Positions 1 through 6,249 of a stretch of 6,249 bases of DNA are shown here, piece by piece. Both the position numbers and the translations under genes were made by a program. How positions within the stretch are numbered: position 1 is the first letter of the stretch; every line of letters starts with the position of its first letter. Under the pieces are notes generated by a model. That model did not search any database. It saw only the letters and a program-made list of their open reading frames with translations, and was not told where the DNA came from. Origin of the DNA: Atopostipes sp963558565 (GTDB lineage: Bacteria; Bacillota; Bacilli; Lactobacillales; Carnobacteriaceae_A); NCBI GenBank assembly GCA_963558565.1, contig CAUWGX010000019.1, positions 1-6,249 on the forward strand, given 5' to 3'.

Positions 1-15
1 TATCACAGAACTTAG

Positions 16-24
16 TGGTATTAT
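16..24 (+). promoter_or_regulatory. Possible extended -10 promoter element upstream of the 88-aa ORF
   Basis: The sequence TGG-TATTAT fits the TGn extended -10 pattern, with 5 of 6 matches to TATAAT. It lies about 60 bases before the ORF that starts at 86. Any -35 box would fall at or beyond the left edge, so it cannot be checked. The region is very AT-rich, so a chance match is possible. Confidence 0.3.
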
Positions 25-85
25 ATATTAAGTATCAATTATGGTAGACTTAAATAATTATTAGATTAAAGAAAGAGGTATATTT

Positions 86-352
86 ATGAAGGTGGTGTCA
101 ATTATTTTAAATATTGATGTTGTCGTACCTGGCAAAGATTCGGAATATACAGATTTTGATTATGACAAAGAACTTTTTAAGCGATTAGCAAGTTTGTTAA
201 ATGATATAAGCGGCGAACTTATCCGAATAGGTTCCAGTCAAATGATAGATGTAAAATTAAGAACAAATAGTAATTATGAAGTCGAAACAGTCTATACTTA
301 TGACGTGAACATATTGGTTAAAGGGGATAAAGATAAGTTAACCGATACTTAA
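86..352 (+). CDS. Hypothetical protein, 88 aa, function unknown
   Basis: I do not recognise this protein. The ATG is preceded by GAAAGAGG (71-78) with a 7-base gap, a good Gram-positive ribosome binding site, which supports real translation. The product is soluble-looking and charged, with no signal peptide or membrane segment. Predicted by eye: a hydrophobic beta strand at residues 3-14, a probable helix at 26-45 (YDKELFKRLASLLND...), then two strands around 53-60 and 66-80, so a small alpha/beta fold. It ends with two in-frame stops (350-352 and 356-358). It sits directly before a histidine-kinase-like remnant in the same frame, but its own sequence shows no kinase or response-regulator motif, so I do not take it as part of that gene. 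It could be an accessory gene inserted where a regulator once stood, or a truncated protein. Function is unassigned. Confidence 0.55.
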   Translation: MKVVSIILNIDVVVPGKDSEYTDFDYDKELFKRLASLLNDISGELIRIGSSQMIDVKLRTNSNYEVETVYTYDVNILVKGDKDKLTDT

Positions 353-358
353 TACTAA

Positions 359-508
359 GTAAGAGTAATAAAATCTAATTTACTTATTTATTATATAGTT
401 GATCTTCCACCACTAATTTTTGACGAAGATTATGTAGGAATGAATGGACAACTTGAATCAGAAATCGGTGAAGGCTCAATATTTACTATTCAACTTTTCA
501 CAGAGTAA
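359..508 (+). pseudogene. Remnant of a sensor histidine kinase C-terminus
   Basis: This stretch is open in one frame for 49 codons and ends at TAA 506-508. The last part (434-505) reads VGMNGQLESEIGEGSIFTIQ then LFTE. This resembles the final beta strands and G2 box of a HATPase_c domain, where kinases typically have '..GG.I.VESE.G.GS.F.I.L'. No H-box, N-box or G1/F-box lies upstream, and there is no ribosome binding site with a plausible start. A complete sensor kinase of any class needs at least 300 residues, so this can only be a fragment. The more N-terminal codons (359-433) do not look like a kinase and may be a deletion junction or unrelated DNA. The position immediately before a BceR-type operator and a bceAB operon suggests it is what remains of bceS. 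The call rests on about 20 recognisable residues, so it is moderate. Confidence 0.5.
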
Positions 509-526
509 CTTACAAAATTGTAAGTT
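507..526 (+). promoter_or_regulatory. BceR-type operator: perfect 9-bp inverted repeat before bceAB
   Basis: The arms AACTTACAA (507-515) and TTGTAAGTT (518-526) are perfect reverse complements around an AA spacer. The core, TTACA-AAAT-TGTAA (510-523), matches exactly the TNACA-N4-TGTAA pattern reported for BceR-like response regulators that switch on BceAB-type transporters. A further half site TTGTAAG (539-545) lies 21 bp downstream of the right arm, two helical turns away, which could be a secondary site. No convincing sigma-A -35/-10 pair is visible between here and the gene, as expected for an activator-dependent promoter. The operator begins at the stop codon of the kinase remnant. Confidence 0.7.
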
Positions 527-612
527 TTATAGAGCACATTGTAAGGATAGATAAAGGCAGCTTTCAAAAAGATTCGATAAACTAGGCTTGTAAATTCAAA
601 GGAGGAAATTGA

Positions 613-1368
613 ATGTTATTAGATGTAAAACATGTTAAAAAAGTTTATCGAACACGAGGAACAAAGACGTTAGCTCTGCGAGATGTTGATTTTGGTGTAA
701 AAAAAGGTGAATTCGTAGCGATTATGGGAGAGTCCGGTTCTGGGAAATCAACGCTTCTTAATATCGCAGCGACCTTTGATGAACCGACGGAAGGAAAAAT
801 TGAATTAAATGGGCAAGATTTAAGTAAAATTCCTAGTGACGATATTGCCAAATTTCGCCGTGAAGAATTAGGGTTTGTTTTCCAAGATTTTAATGTTTTG
901 GATACTTTTAATAATAAAGATAATATTTTACTGCCCCTTGTTTTATCGGACGTTGCGCAAGATAAAATGGCCGAACGGATAAAAACAGTGAGCGCATTTT
1001 TAGGAATTGAGCATTTACTTGAAAAATATCCGTATGAAATTTCAGGAGGACAAAGACAACGTGTTGCTATCGCCCGGGCATTGATTAATGAGCCGAAATT
1101 ATTACTAGCCGATGAGCCGACGGGGAATTTAGATTCTACAACTTCCGCTCAAATATTAGATGTCTTAAGAAGTGTCAATGAAGCAGGAAATACCATCATG
1201 ATGGTAACACACTCTTTAAAAGCCGCTTCAGAAGCTGATCGGGTGTTATTTATCAAAGATGGAAAAATTTTCCATGAAATTTACCGTGGTGGTGCTAAAA
1301 GCCAGGCGTTTCAAGAGCGAATTGCAGATAGTCTTTCAGTGCTCAATGACCGAGGTGAATCCGAATGA
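613..1368 (+). CDS. bceA: BceA-like ABC transporter ATP-binding protein (peptide-antibiotic resistance)
   Basis: Cytoplasmic ATPase subunit of a BceAB-type transporter, the group that protects Firmicutes from cell-wall-active peptides such as bacitracin and lantibiotics, and that often also acts as the sensor. The 251-residue protein has a complete nucleotide-binding domain: Walker A GESGSGKS (39-46), Q-loop VFQDFNVLD (Q91), signature ISGGQRQR (143-150), Walker B LLLADEP (163-169, catalytic E168), D-loop GNLD (171-174) and H-loop H200. The phrases FQDFNVLDTFNNKDNILLPL and RVLFIKDGKIFHEIYRGG are typical of BceA/VraD/YxdL proteins rather than MacB or LolD. The ATG follows AAAGGAGG (598-605) with a 7-base gap. 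Its stop overlaps the permease start (ATGA), so the two genes are translationally coupled. The symbol denotes the family; the exact substrate (bacitracin, nisin-like or other) cannot be read from sequence. Confidence 0.93.
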   Translation: MLLDVKHVKKVYRTRGTKTLALRDVDFGVKKGEFVAIMGESGSGKSTLLNIAATFDEPTEGKIELNGQDLSKIPSDDIAKFRREELGFVFQDFNVLDTFNNKDNILLPLVLSDVAQDKMAERIKTVSAFLGIEHLLEKYPYEISGGQRQRVAIARALINEPKLLLADEPTGNLDSTTSAQILDVLRSVNEAGNTIMMVTHSLKAASEADRVLFIKDGKIFHEIYRGGAKSQAFQERIADSLSVLNDRGESE

Positions 1369-3374
1369 AATTCTCCATCTTAAATAAAGTTGCTTTTAGA
1401 AGTATTCTGTCGCATAAACGACTCTATTTTCCCTTTCTACTAGCTGTTTCATTATTATTTTCTTTGGAATATATTTTGTTATCACTTTTACAAAATGATT
1501 ATGTGAATGAATTCCATCCGGACCTCTCTATTATTATTGGCATGGGTGTCTTCTTTTCGACCTTGCTGATTGTCATTATTACCTTGTATACCAGTAATTT
1601 TATTCAAAGCAATCAGACGAAAGAATTTGGGTTATATACAGTCTTAGGTCTTGAGAAAAAGCATATACGTTGGATCACGCTTATTCAAACTTTCTTTAAC
1701 TGGGTAGTGACTTCAGTGCTGAGTGTTGTGTTGGGTTATTTAGTGGGAAGCTTAATGTTTGTTGGTTTGAACCGGCTTATGCAAGATACTGGAGCAGGCC
1801 TGATGGATTATCCGTTTCAAATAGAAACGGCCTTAGGCACCGCCTTGGTTTTATTAAGCACTTTCTTTGTCAGTTTTATTATTCATGTGTTTAAAATTGC
1901 GCGACTGAATCCTATCGAATTACTCCGCAGTGCTCACGAAGGTCAAGGAGAGCCAAAAGGGCGCTGGTGGTTGATGGTTTTAGGGTTGGTGAGTCTAAGT
2001 GGTGGCTATTATATTGCGCTAACAACGAATGATGTTCTAGGCTCTTTACAAAATATTTTTATCGCGATCTTTTTAGTCATTATAGGGACGTATCTTTTGT
2101 TTCTTTCATTGACTATTTTCATATTGAAAGCTTTACGAAAGAATAAAAAGATTTACTATAAACCCAATAATTTCTTATCTATTTCTGGCATGCTGCACCG
2201 AATGAATAATAATGCAGTCAGTTTAGCGAGTATTGCTATTTTAAGTAGCGGGGTTATTTTAGTAATGGGACTTACTTTATCTCTTTTCCGTACAATGGAA
2301 TCTCAAATTCAGGGAGCCATGCCCTATGATTACGAAATTAGAACGGTAAGTGCTGAAAGTTATGAAAATGATCCTTCTGAAAATGAAGAGATTTTGAATC
2401 AAGTGATTACCGAAGCTAAAAATTATGGGGAAATTTCAGAGGATAATATTCGTACAACTCTGTCAGTCGGTGGTTATTTAGATGGGAGAAAACTGTCCCC
2501 TTTACCGGCAAATAATACGCCTGAATTTGAAGAGTTAAGTGCAGCCGGACAACCGCTTTATATTATTGTTGAAACCATCGATTCTTATAATAATTATATG
2601 CAGCAGTCCGAAACAATTGATAAAAATGAAGTGTTGATGACATCAAATTTATTAGACCTTGAAGATTTTCCAACATTAGAAATTAATGGAACAGAATATA
2701 ATACAAAACCAGTGGCAGAAACTGTCATTCCTTCAAACTATGGGGTAGAAGTATTATATTTAGCTTTGCCTAGCGAAGAAGAAGTAGAACAAATTCGTGA
2801 AAACCACCTTCTCTATAACACATACGAAGAACGTTATGAACCGTATTCGTACACAACAAGTGCCACTTTCAATGTAGAGAGTGATCTAGACGAAGTCGAT
2901 ACATTCTTACGCGAAGCTGGAGAAGAACAGACTTTAGCTGTAGAATCTCAAGAAGATATCCGTCAATCGATGTATACCTTATATGGCGGCTTGTTCTTTA
3001 TTGGGATGGTTGTCAGTACAGTATTGATTATAGGAACTGTTTTAATGCTTTACTTCAAACAAGTTTCAGAAGGCTTTGAAGATAAAGAAAACTTTAAGAT
3101 TATGCGACAAGTTGGTTTACCTGAAGATTTAATCCAAAAAACGATTCGCTCACAAATCGTATGGATTTTCTTGTTACCTATTGCCGTGGCAGTTATTCAT
3201 AATCTATTCGCTTCAAAAATTATTTATATCTTGCTTGGTTTGTTTGGAACAAGAGATTTTACCATCTTTAGTACAAGTTACTTTGGCGTTTTAGTAGTTT
3301 TTGCGGTTGTTTATTTAATCTTTTATCAATTCACTTCTCGCACTTACTACAATATTATTAACGAATCAGAATAA
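1365..3374 (+). CDS. bceB: BceB-like ABC transporter permease, FtsX-type
   Basis: Membrane subunit that pairs with the preceding ATPase. At 669 residues it has the usual BceB length and layout: about ten membrane segments near residues 20-42, 54-80, 104-137, 154-176, 201-219, 228-256, 283-310, 536-563, 595-623 and 634-657. A large extracellular domain of roughly 225 residues (311-535) lies between segments 7 and 8. That domain is the known hallmark of BceB proteins, linked to peptide-target recognition and signalling to the BceS kinase. Family-typical stretches are KEFGLYTVLGLEKKHI (87-101), YKPNNFLSISGMLHRM (265-280) and QVSEGFEDKENFKIMRQVGL (566-585). The extracellular domain is noticeably rich in Glu and Asp. 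The ATG overlaps the bceA stop, with GAGGTGA (1352-1358) as ribosome binding site inside bceA. No frameshift is seen and the transporter looks intact. The specific substrate is not deducible. Confidence 0.92.
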   Translation: MKFSILNKVAFRSILSHKRLYFPFLLAVSLLFSLEYILLSLLQNDYVNEFHPDLSIIIGMGVFFSTLLIVIITLYTSNFIQSNQTKEFGLYTVLGLEKKHIRWITLIQTFFNWVVTSVLSVVLGYLVGSLMFVGLNRLMQDTGAGLMDYPFQIETALGTALVLLSTFFVSFIIHVFKIARLNPIELLRSAHEGQGEPKGRWWLMVLGLVSLSGGYYIALTTNDVLGSLQNIFIAIFLVIIGTYLLFLSLTIFILKALRKNKKIYYKPNNFLSISGMLHRMNNNAVSLASIAILSSGVILVMGLTLSLFRTMESQIQGAMPYDYEIRTVSAESYENDPSENEEILNQVITEAKNYGEISEDNIRTTLSVGGYLDGRKLSPLPANNTPEFEELSAAGQPLYIIVETIDSYNNYMQQSETIDKNEVLMTSNLLDLEDFPTLEINGTEYNTKPVAETVIPSNYGVEVLYLALPSEEEVEQIRENHLLYNTYEERYEPYSYTTSATFNVESDLDEVDTFLREAGEEQTLAVESQEDIRQSMYTLYGGLFFIGMVVSTVLIIGTVLMLYFKQVSEGFEDKENFKIMRQVGLPEDLIQKTIRSQIVWIFLLPIAVAVIHNLFASKIIYILLGLFGTRDFTIFSTSYFGVLVVFAVVYLIFYQFTSRTYYNIINESE

Positions 3375-3392
3375 ATCAAAACGATGAATCAC

Positions 3393-3449
3393 AGAGAACA
3401 CTTTTTATTAGATTTTGTCTTTTGAATCTATGAAGAAGGTGTTCTTTTT
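3393..3449 (+). terminator. Intrinsic terminator of the bceAB operon
   Basis: GAACAC (3396-3401) pairs with GTGTTC (3439-3444). The stem continues inward through T/A and T/G pairs, then TAGATT with AATCTA after a small internal loop. A run of five T (3445-3449) follows the right arm. It starts about 20 bases after the permease stop codon. Confidence 0.75.
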
Positions 3450-3540
3450 ATGATGAGATTTCTTTATTGGCTCATTTTTTCGTATTATCTGAGGCTTGAA
3501 AATATATTTAAAAGAGCTAATGGAGACTCATTAAAACTAA

Positions 3541-3578
3541 AAAAACTACAGGTCCTTTTTTTAAGGCCTGTAGTTTTT
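3541..3578. terminator. Bidirectional intrinsic terminator between bceB and convergent degV
   Basis: AAAAACTACAGG (3541-3552) and CCTGTAGTTTTT (3567-3578) form a perfect 12-bp stem. The stem extends inward through CCTT/AAGG past a single bulged T, leaving a T-rich loop. T-runs lie at the 3' side on both strands, so it can end degV transcripts (18 bases past the degV stop) and back up the bceAB terminator. Confidence 0.8.
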
Positions 3579-3595
3579 GTGTGTTCTGTTATAAA

Positions 3596-4453
3596 TTAAG
3601 GGGTTTTTTCAATTCCGGTAATACCAACGGCTCCTGGCCCACCATGGCTTGAAATAACAGCTCCCGTTTCTAGCCATTTGTTTGTCGAAACGCCATATTC
3701 TTTTAGGAGTTCAAAAATACTTTCTCTCTGCTGTTCGTCAACATCCGGTGCGCCTCCAATAAGTACTGTTTCAGGATCAATGTTATTGTTTTTGAAAAAG
3801 TCATTGATCATTTTCTTTAAACACCGTTCAAAAGAACCACGATATTTTTTCCCTGAAACAAGATAGCCATTTTCTAAAACAATGGTGGGGTGAAGTTTCA
3901 AGAGATTAGCTCCATGAAAGGCTAGGTTTGAAACACGGCCACCTGCTCTTAAATAGAGTAATGTTTTAGGTAAAAAATGCATATGGGTACGGTCACGGAT
4001 ATCTTCAACAAAAGCGATCACTTCTTCAGGTGTTATTTCAGGATGATCTTCGATAAACTCCGCAGTTGCTTTGACGACAGCCGTTAAACCCATACTGACA
4101 TGTTTGGCATCGACTAGATGAATATTTTCAAATTCTTCCGCTGCAATATTGGCGGCATTGAAGGAAACAGTAGTGACGGCAGAATAAGCGATATGAATAA
4201 TCTGAGCTTCCGGATGATCAGCGAAAACGTCGCGAAAGACTTCTGTATTATCTTGTGGAGTCGAGCCAGACGTTTTAGGAAGTTCACCAGTTTCTTCATA
4301 ATAATCAAATACTTTTTGAACATCAAAACGTCCATCATCATATGTTTGTTCGCCCATTGTTACGTGCATAGGAATGATGTATATATTATAACGCTCAATG
4401 ATTTCTTTCGGTAAATCTGAACCACTATCTGTTGTAATTATAAATTTTGTCAT
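3596..4453 (-). CDS. DegV/FakB-family fatty-acid-binding protein
   Basis: A 285-residue cytosolic DegV-fold protein. Members bind a fatty acid and, when they act as FakB, present exogenous fatty acids to the kinase FakA for phosphorylation and entry into phospholipid synthesis. Visible family features are the N-terminal strand FIITTDSGSDLP (4-15), the TS motif KTSGSTPQD (60-68, T61/S62), VDAKHVSMG (114-122), the LRAGGRVS turn (168-175) and the C-terminal SSHGGPGAVGI (268-278) with the conserved lipid-head-group His (H270). Where most members have an S-G-T-Y stretch, this one has AYSAVTTVSFNAA (89-101), so it belongs to a divergent DegV subgroup. The ATG is preceded on the minus strand by GGAGG with a 7-base gap. 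The gene stands alone, divergent from mgtE and convergent with bceAB. No FakA partner is in the window. Family assignment is firm; the lipid bound and FakB activity are inferred. Confidence 0.9.
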   Translation of the reverse strand: MTKFIITTDSGSDLPKEIIERYNIYIIPMHVTMGEQTYDDGRFDVQKVFDYYEETGELPKTSGSTPQDNTEVFRDVFADHPEAQIIHIAYSAVTTVSFNAANIAAEEFENIHLVDAKHVSMGLTAVVKATAEFIEDHPEITPEEVIAFVEDIRDRTHMHFLPKTLLYLRAGGRVSNLAFHGANLLKLHPTIVLENGYLVSGKKYRGSFERCLKKMINDFFKNNNIDPETVLIGGAPDVDEQQRESIFELLKEYGVSTNKWLETGAVISSHGGPGAVGITGIEKTP

Positions 4454-4497
4454 AATAACCTCCGTTATGTGGGAAGAATAAAGTGAATATTTTATTT

Positions 4498-4526
4498 ATT
4501 ATATCATAAAAAATGAACAACAAGAA
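4498..4526 (-). promoter_or_regulatory. Extended -10 promoter for degV
   Basis: On the minus strand TGA-TATAAT is a perfect extended -10 (the TATAAT occupies 4498-4503 and TGA 4504-4506). It lies 44 bases upstream of the degV ATG. At a 17-base spacing the -35 position reads TTCTTG (4521-4526), which is weak; extended -10 promoters often tolerate this. Confidence 0.65.
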
Positions 4527-4698
4527 GAAATTGTCTAGAAAGGAGAGAGAAGACAGCGAACGTTCATCTTATTAAAAACCTGTTGGAAATTCTTTCTAAG
4601 TTGTATTTAAGGGCTGAATTTGATAAATTAAAATAGATAGAATGAAAGATCATAGCATATAAAACTGCTTTTAAGTAATGGAGAACCTTATTTTTGAC

Positions 4699-4706
4699 AA
4701 GAAGGA
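4699..4706 (+). promoter_or_regulatory. Ribosome binding site that sets the mgtE start
   Basis: AAGAAGGA... type Shine-Dalgarno sequence that directly touches the first in-frame ATG (4707), leaving no spacer, but lies 9 bases before the next in-frame ATG (4716). This favours 4716 as the true start. Confidence 0.65.
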
Positions 4707-4715
4707 ATGAGTAGA

Positions 4716-6068
4716 ATGGAAAAACAAGCATATTATGATTCAATTTATAGAACAATTAAAAAAGGAGAGCGTCAGAAATTTCGTGATTTATTTTTAAAAT
4801 TACACGAACGAGACCAAGTCGATGTTTTTCATCTGCTCTATCCCGATAAAAAAGTAAAAATTACAGAATTTTTAATGCCGTCTGAGTTTGCTTTATTATT
4901 TGAAGAAATGGATTTTGACGATCAATTAGCAGCTTTTCACTATTTGCCGGCCCCTTATTTGCAAAATGTTTTTTCCTATATAGCGGATGATGACGTCGTG
5001 CAATTCATCAGTGAACTAGACCCAGAAAAACGTCATGAGGCTTTAGAAGTGATGAAGCCAAAAGATTTGGCAGCGATTGAATCGCTCTTAAAACAGGAAC
5101 TAGAAACGGCTGGAGCGATCATGACAACAGAATTAATTCGTGTATCTACAGAAGATACAGCGGATGATGTGATCGCTGATATGCGTATGATTGGCGCGCA
5201 AGCCGAAACGATTTACTATATTTATGTTGTTAATCAAGAGAATCAATTAACCGGCGTCCTTTCTTTACGTGACCTCCTTCTTTCACCTGGGAACACAAAA
5301 GTCGAAGAGATTATGAATACACAGACGGTTTCAGTTTCTCAGGAGACAGACCAAGAAGAGGTTGCGCGTATTATCCAAGAATATGATTTATTAGCTTTAC
5401 CTGTTATTAATGATGAAAACAAATTATTAGGGATTGTCACTGTCGATGATGTTATTGATATTATTCATGATGAAATGACTGAAGACTTTCACCGTTTTAG
5501 TGGGATAACCACCCCAGAGGAAGAAAGCACAGAAGGGGAAACGATCTTACAAATGACGCGCAAACGTCTGCCGTGGATTATTATTCTAATTTTCCTTGGT
5601 TTAATTTCAGCGAACCTTATTAGTGCCTTCGAAGACACCTTAGAACAGGTTGTTGCTTTGGCCGCATTCATGCCGATTATTTTAGATTCTGCAGGAAATG
5701 TGGGTACCCAGTCTTTAGCTGTTTCGGTTCGTCGTTTAACTTTAAATGAAAAACAAGACGAAAGCTTCTTAAAAATGTTAGGAAAAGAATTTGGTTCAGG
5801 CATCTTAATTGGATTTGCTGCATCGATCGTTATTGGCATTTTATCTTACTTTCTTTATAGTAATCTTATTTTATCATTCATTATAGGGGCATCTTTGTTG
5901 GCCACATTGAGTATGTCTACGGTTATCGGAGCGGTTGTGCCTTCAATTTTTGATAAAATAGGGATTGACCCAGCAGTGGCTTCTGGTCCTTTTATTACCA
6001 CAATTAATGATACCTGCGCTTTAGTGATTTATTTTAGTTTAGCCACTTATTTAATCAATCATCTTTAA
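4716..6068 (+). CDS. mgtE: MgtE-family magnesium channel/transporter
   Basis: Inner-membrane Mg2+ channel of 450 residues from this start (453 from the ATG at 4707, which has no room for its ribosome binding site). Domains in order: an MgtE N domain of helical repeats (about 10-127, with HYLPAPYLQNVFSYIADDD), CBS domain 1 (about 135-189, from MTTELIRVS to LSLRDLLL), CBS domain 2 (about 200-254, ending GIVTVDDVIDII), a plug-type linker, and five membrane segments between about 285 and 449. Channel signatures are GNVGTQSLAVSVRRL (327-341) and DPAVASGPFITTINDTCAL (418-436). The Asp in TTIND (D432) is the conserved pore Mg2+-binding residue of the family. In characterised MgtE proteins the N and CBS domains sense cytosolic Mg2+ and close the pore when it is plentiful; the acidic residues needed are plausible here. 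It is monocistronic, with its own terminator. A secondary Co2+ transport role is possible. Confidence 0.95.
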   Translation: MEKQAYYDSIYRTIKKGERQKFRDLFLKLHERDQVDVFHLLYPDKKVKITEFLMPSEFALLFEEMDFDDQLAAFHYLPAPYLQNVFSYIADDDVVQFISELDPEKRHEALEVMKPKDLAAIESLLKQELETAGAIMTTELIRVSTEDTADDVIADMRMIGAQAETIYYIYVVNQENQLTGVLSLRDLLLSPGNTKVEEIMNTQTVSVSQETDQEEVARIIQEYDLLALPVINDENKLLGIVTVDDVIDIIHDEMTEDFHRFSGITTPEEESTEGETILQMTRKRLPWIIILIFLGLISANLISAFEDTLEQVVALAAFMPIILDSAGNVGTQSLAVSVRRLTLNEKQDESFLKMLGKEFGSGILIGFAASIVIGILSYFLYSNLILSFIIGASLLATLSMSTVIGAVVPSIFDKIGIDPAVASGPFITTINDTCALVIYFSLATYLINHL

Positions 6069-6111
6069 TAAAGAATCACTTAAGATATCTATATTTTAAA
6101 AAATAAGAAGT

Positions 6112-6149
6112 AAAACCCATAAAAACACTTTAGTTTTTGTGGGTTTTTT
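6112..6149 (+). terminator. Intrinsic terminator of mgtE
   Basis: The 15-base arms 6112-6126 (AAAACCCATAAAAAC) and 6133-6147 (GTTTTTGTGGGTTTT) pair fully with one G-T wobble around a 6-base ACTTTA loop, and end in a run of T up to 6149. It starts 43 bases after the mgtE stop. The A-run on the left arm may allow it to act on both strands. Confidence 0.88.
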
Positions 6150-6191
6150 CATTTTCTAAGTTAAGAGGTTGTAAAGCAGTTTAATTTTTGG

Positions 6192-6228
6192 TTAACAAAT
6201 CATTTGAAAAATTTACATAACCTTAACC
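6192..6228 (+). promoter_or_regulatory. Possible Pho-box-like direct repeats before a gene outside the window
   Basis: TTAACA (6192-6197) and TTTGAA (6203-6208) are 11 bases apart, and TTTACA (6212-6217) and TTAACC (6223-6228) are also 11 bases apart. This resembles the PhoP binding pattern of Bacillus, TT(A/C/T)A(C/T)A repeated every 11 bases. The outer GGTTAA/TTAACC also form an inverted repeat. The regulated gene would start beyond the right edge. The region is AT-rich and the repeats are imperfect. Confidence 0.35.
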
Positions 6229-6249
6229 CCAATTGTCTTTACTAAATAT

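Noticed and set aside
1..31. Possible tail of an upstream gene (open in one frame to TAA 29-31)
   Set aside because: Only nine codons are visible, too few to support a gene call.
346..361. Small perfect hairpin TACTTA-ATAC-TAAGTA right after the 88-aa ORF
   Set aside because: Only six AT-rich pairs and no T-run follow, so it is too weak to call a terminator and may be chance.
645..851. Minus-strand ORF opposite bceA
   Set aside because: It is antisense to the Walker A and neighbouring codons of a clear gene; the protein has no recognisable features.
3450..3599. A 49-codon plus-strand ORF between bceB and degV
   Set aside because: It begins in the T-tract of the first terminator, runs through the whole second terminator stem, and has no ribosome binding site.
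3678..4414. Open frames overlapping degV on both strands (3678-3866 and 4118-4414 plus, 4114-4341 minus)
   Set aside because: All lie inside the well-supported degV gene and show no ribosome binding site or known domain.
4694..4699. Perfect -35 hexamer TTGACA before mgtE
   Set aside because: Its -10 would fall inside the mgtE coding region and no TATAAT-like hexamer is there; the mgtE promoter remains unassigned.
4564..4755. A 63-codon minus-strand ORF in the degV-mgtE divergent region
   Set aside because: It overlaps the start and ribosome binding site of mgtE, its composition reflects AT-rich non-coding DNA, and no good Shine-Dalgarno or family resemblance is seen.
5489..5839. 116-codon minus-strand ORF opposite mgtE
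   Set aside because: It is a shadow of the conserved mgtE membrane-domain codons, with a low-complexity basic composition.

Overview
This is an AT-rich window from a low-GC Gram-positive bacterium (Bacillota). Strong GGAGG-type ribosome binding sites, U-tailed intrinsic terminators, a BceAB-type peptide-antibiotic ABC transporter, a DegV/FakB lipid-binding protein and an MgtE magnesium channel all fit a Lactobacillales member such as the Enterococcaceae or Carnobacteriaceae. The family is inferred from protein flavour only; no marker gene fixes the species.

Left part (1-612): a weak promoter-like element and an 88-codon ORF of unknown function with a good ribosome binding site. A short open stretch (359-508) follows. 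Its last ~25 codons read like the extreme C-terminus of a sensor histidine kinase and nothing else of that kinase is present. The stop codon of this remnant abuts a perfect 9-bp inverted repeat (507-526) that matches the BceR-type operator pattern TNACA-N4-TGTAA. This is where such an operator sits when bceRS lies directly upstream of bceAB. The simplest reading is a BceRS-BceAB locus that lost most of its two-component system but kept the operator and transporter.

Middle part (613-3599): a two-gene operon, bceA-like ATPase and bceB-like permease, with overlapping stop and start (ATGA). It ends in a hairpin terminator at 3393-3449. A second, bidirectional terminator (3541-3578) separates it from the convergent degV gene.

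Right part (3596-6249): degV/fakB-like gene on the minus strand with an extended -10 promoter, divergent from mgtE on the plus strand. The 250-bp divergent region has no recognisable M-box Mg2+ riboswitch. mgtE ends in a strong terminator (6112-6149). The last 60 bases carry TTAACA/TTTACA-like direct repeats at 11-bp spacing that resemble a PhoP (Pho) box and may control a gene beyond the window.

The genes are separate functional units (peptide-antibiotic defence, exogenous fatty-acid use, Mg2+ homeostasis) that share an envelope and membrane theme. No sequence evidence links them into one new system. The most unusual item is the probable operator-plus-transporter left behind by a lost cognate two-component system.
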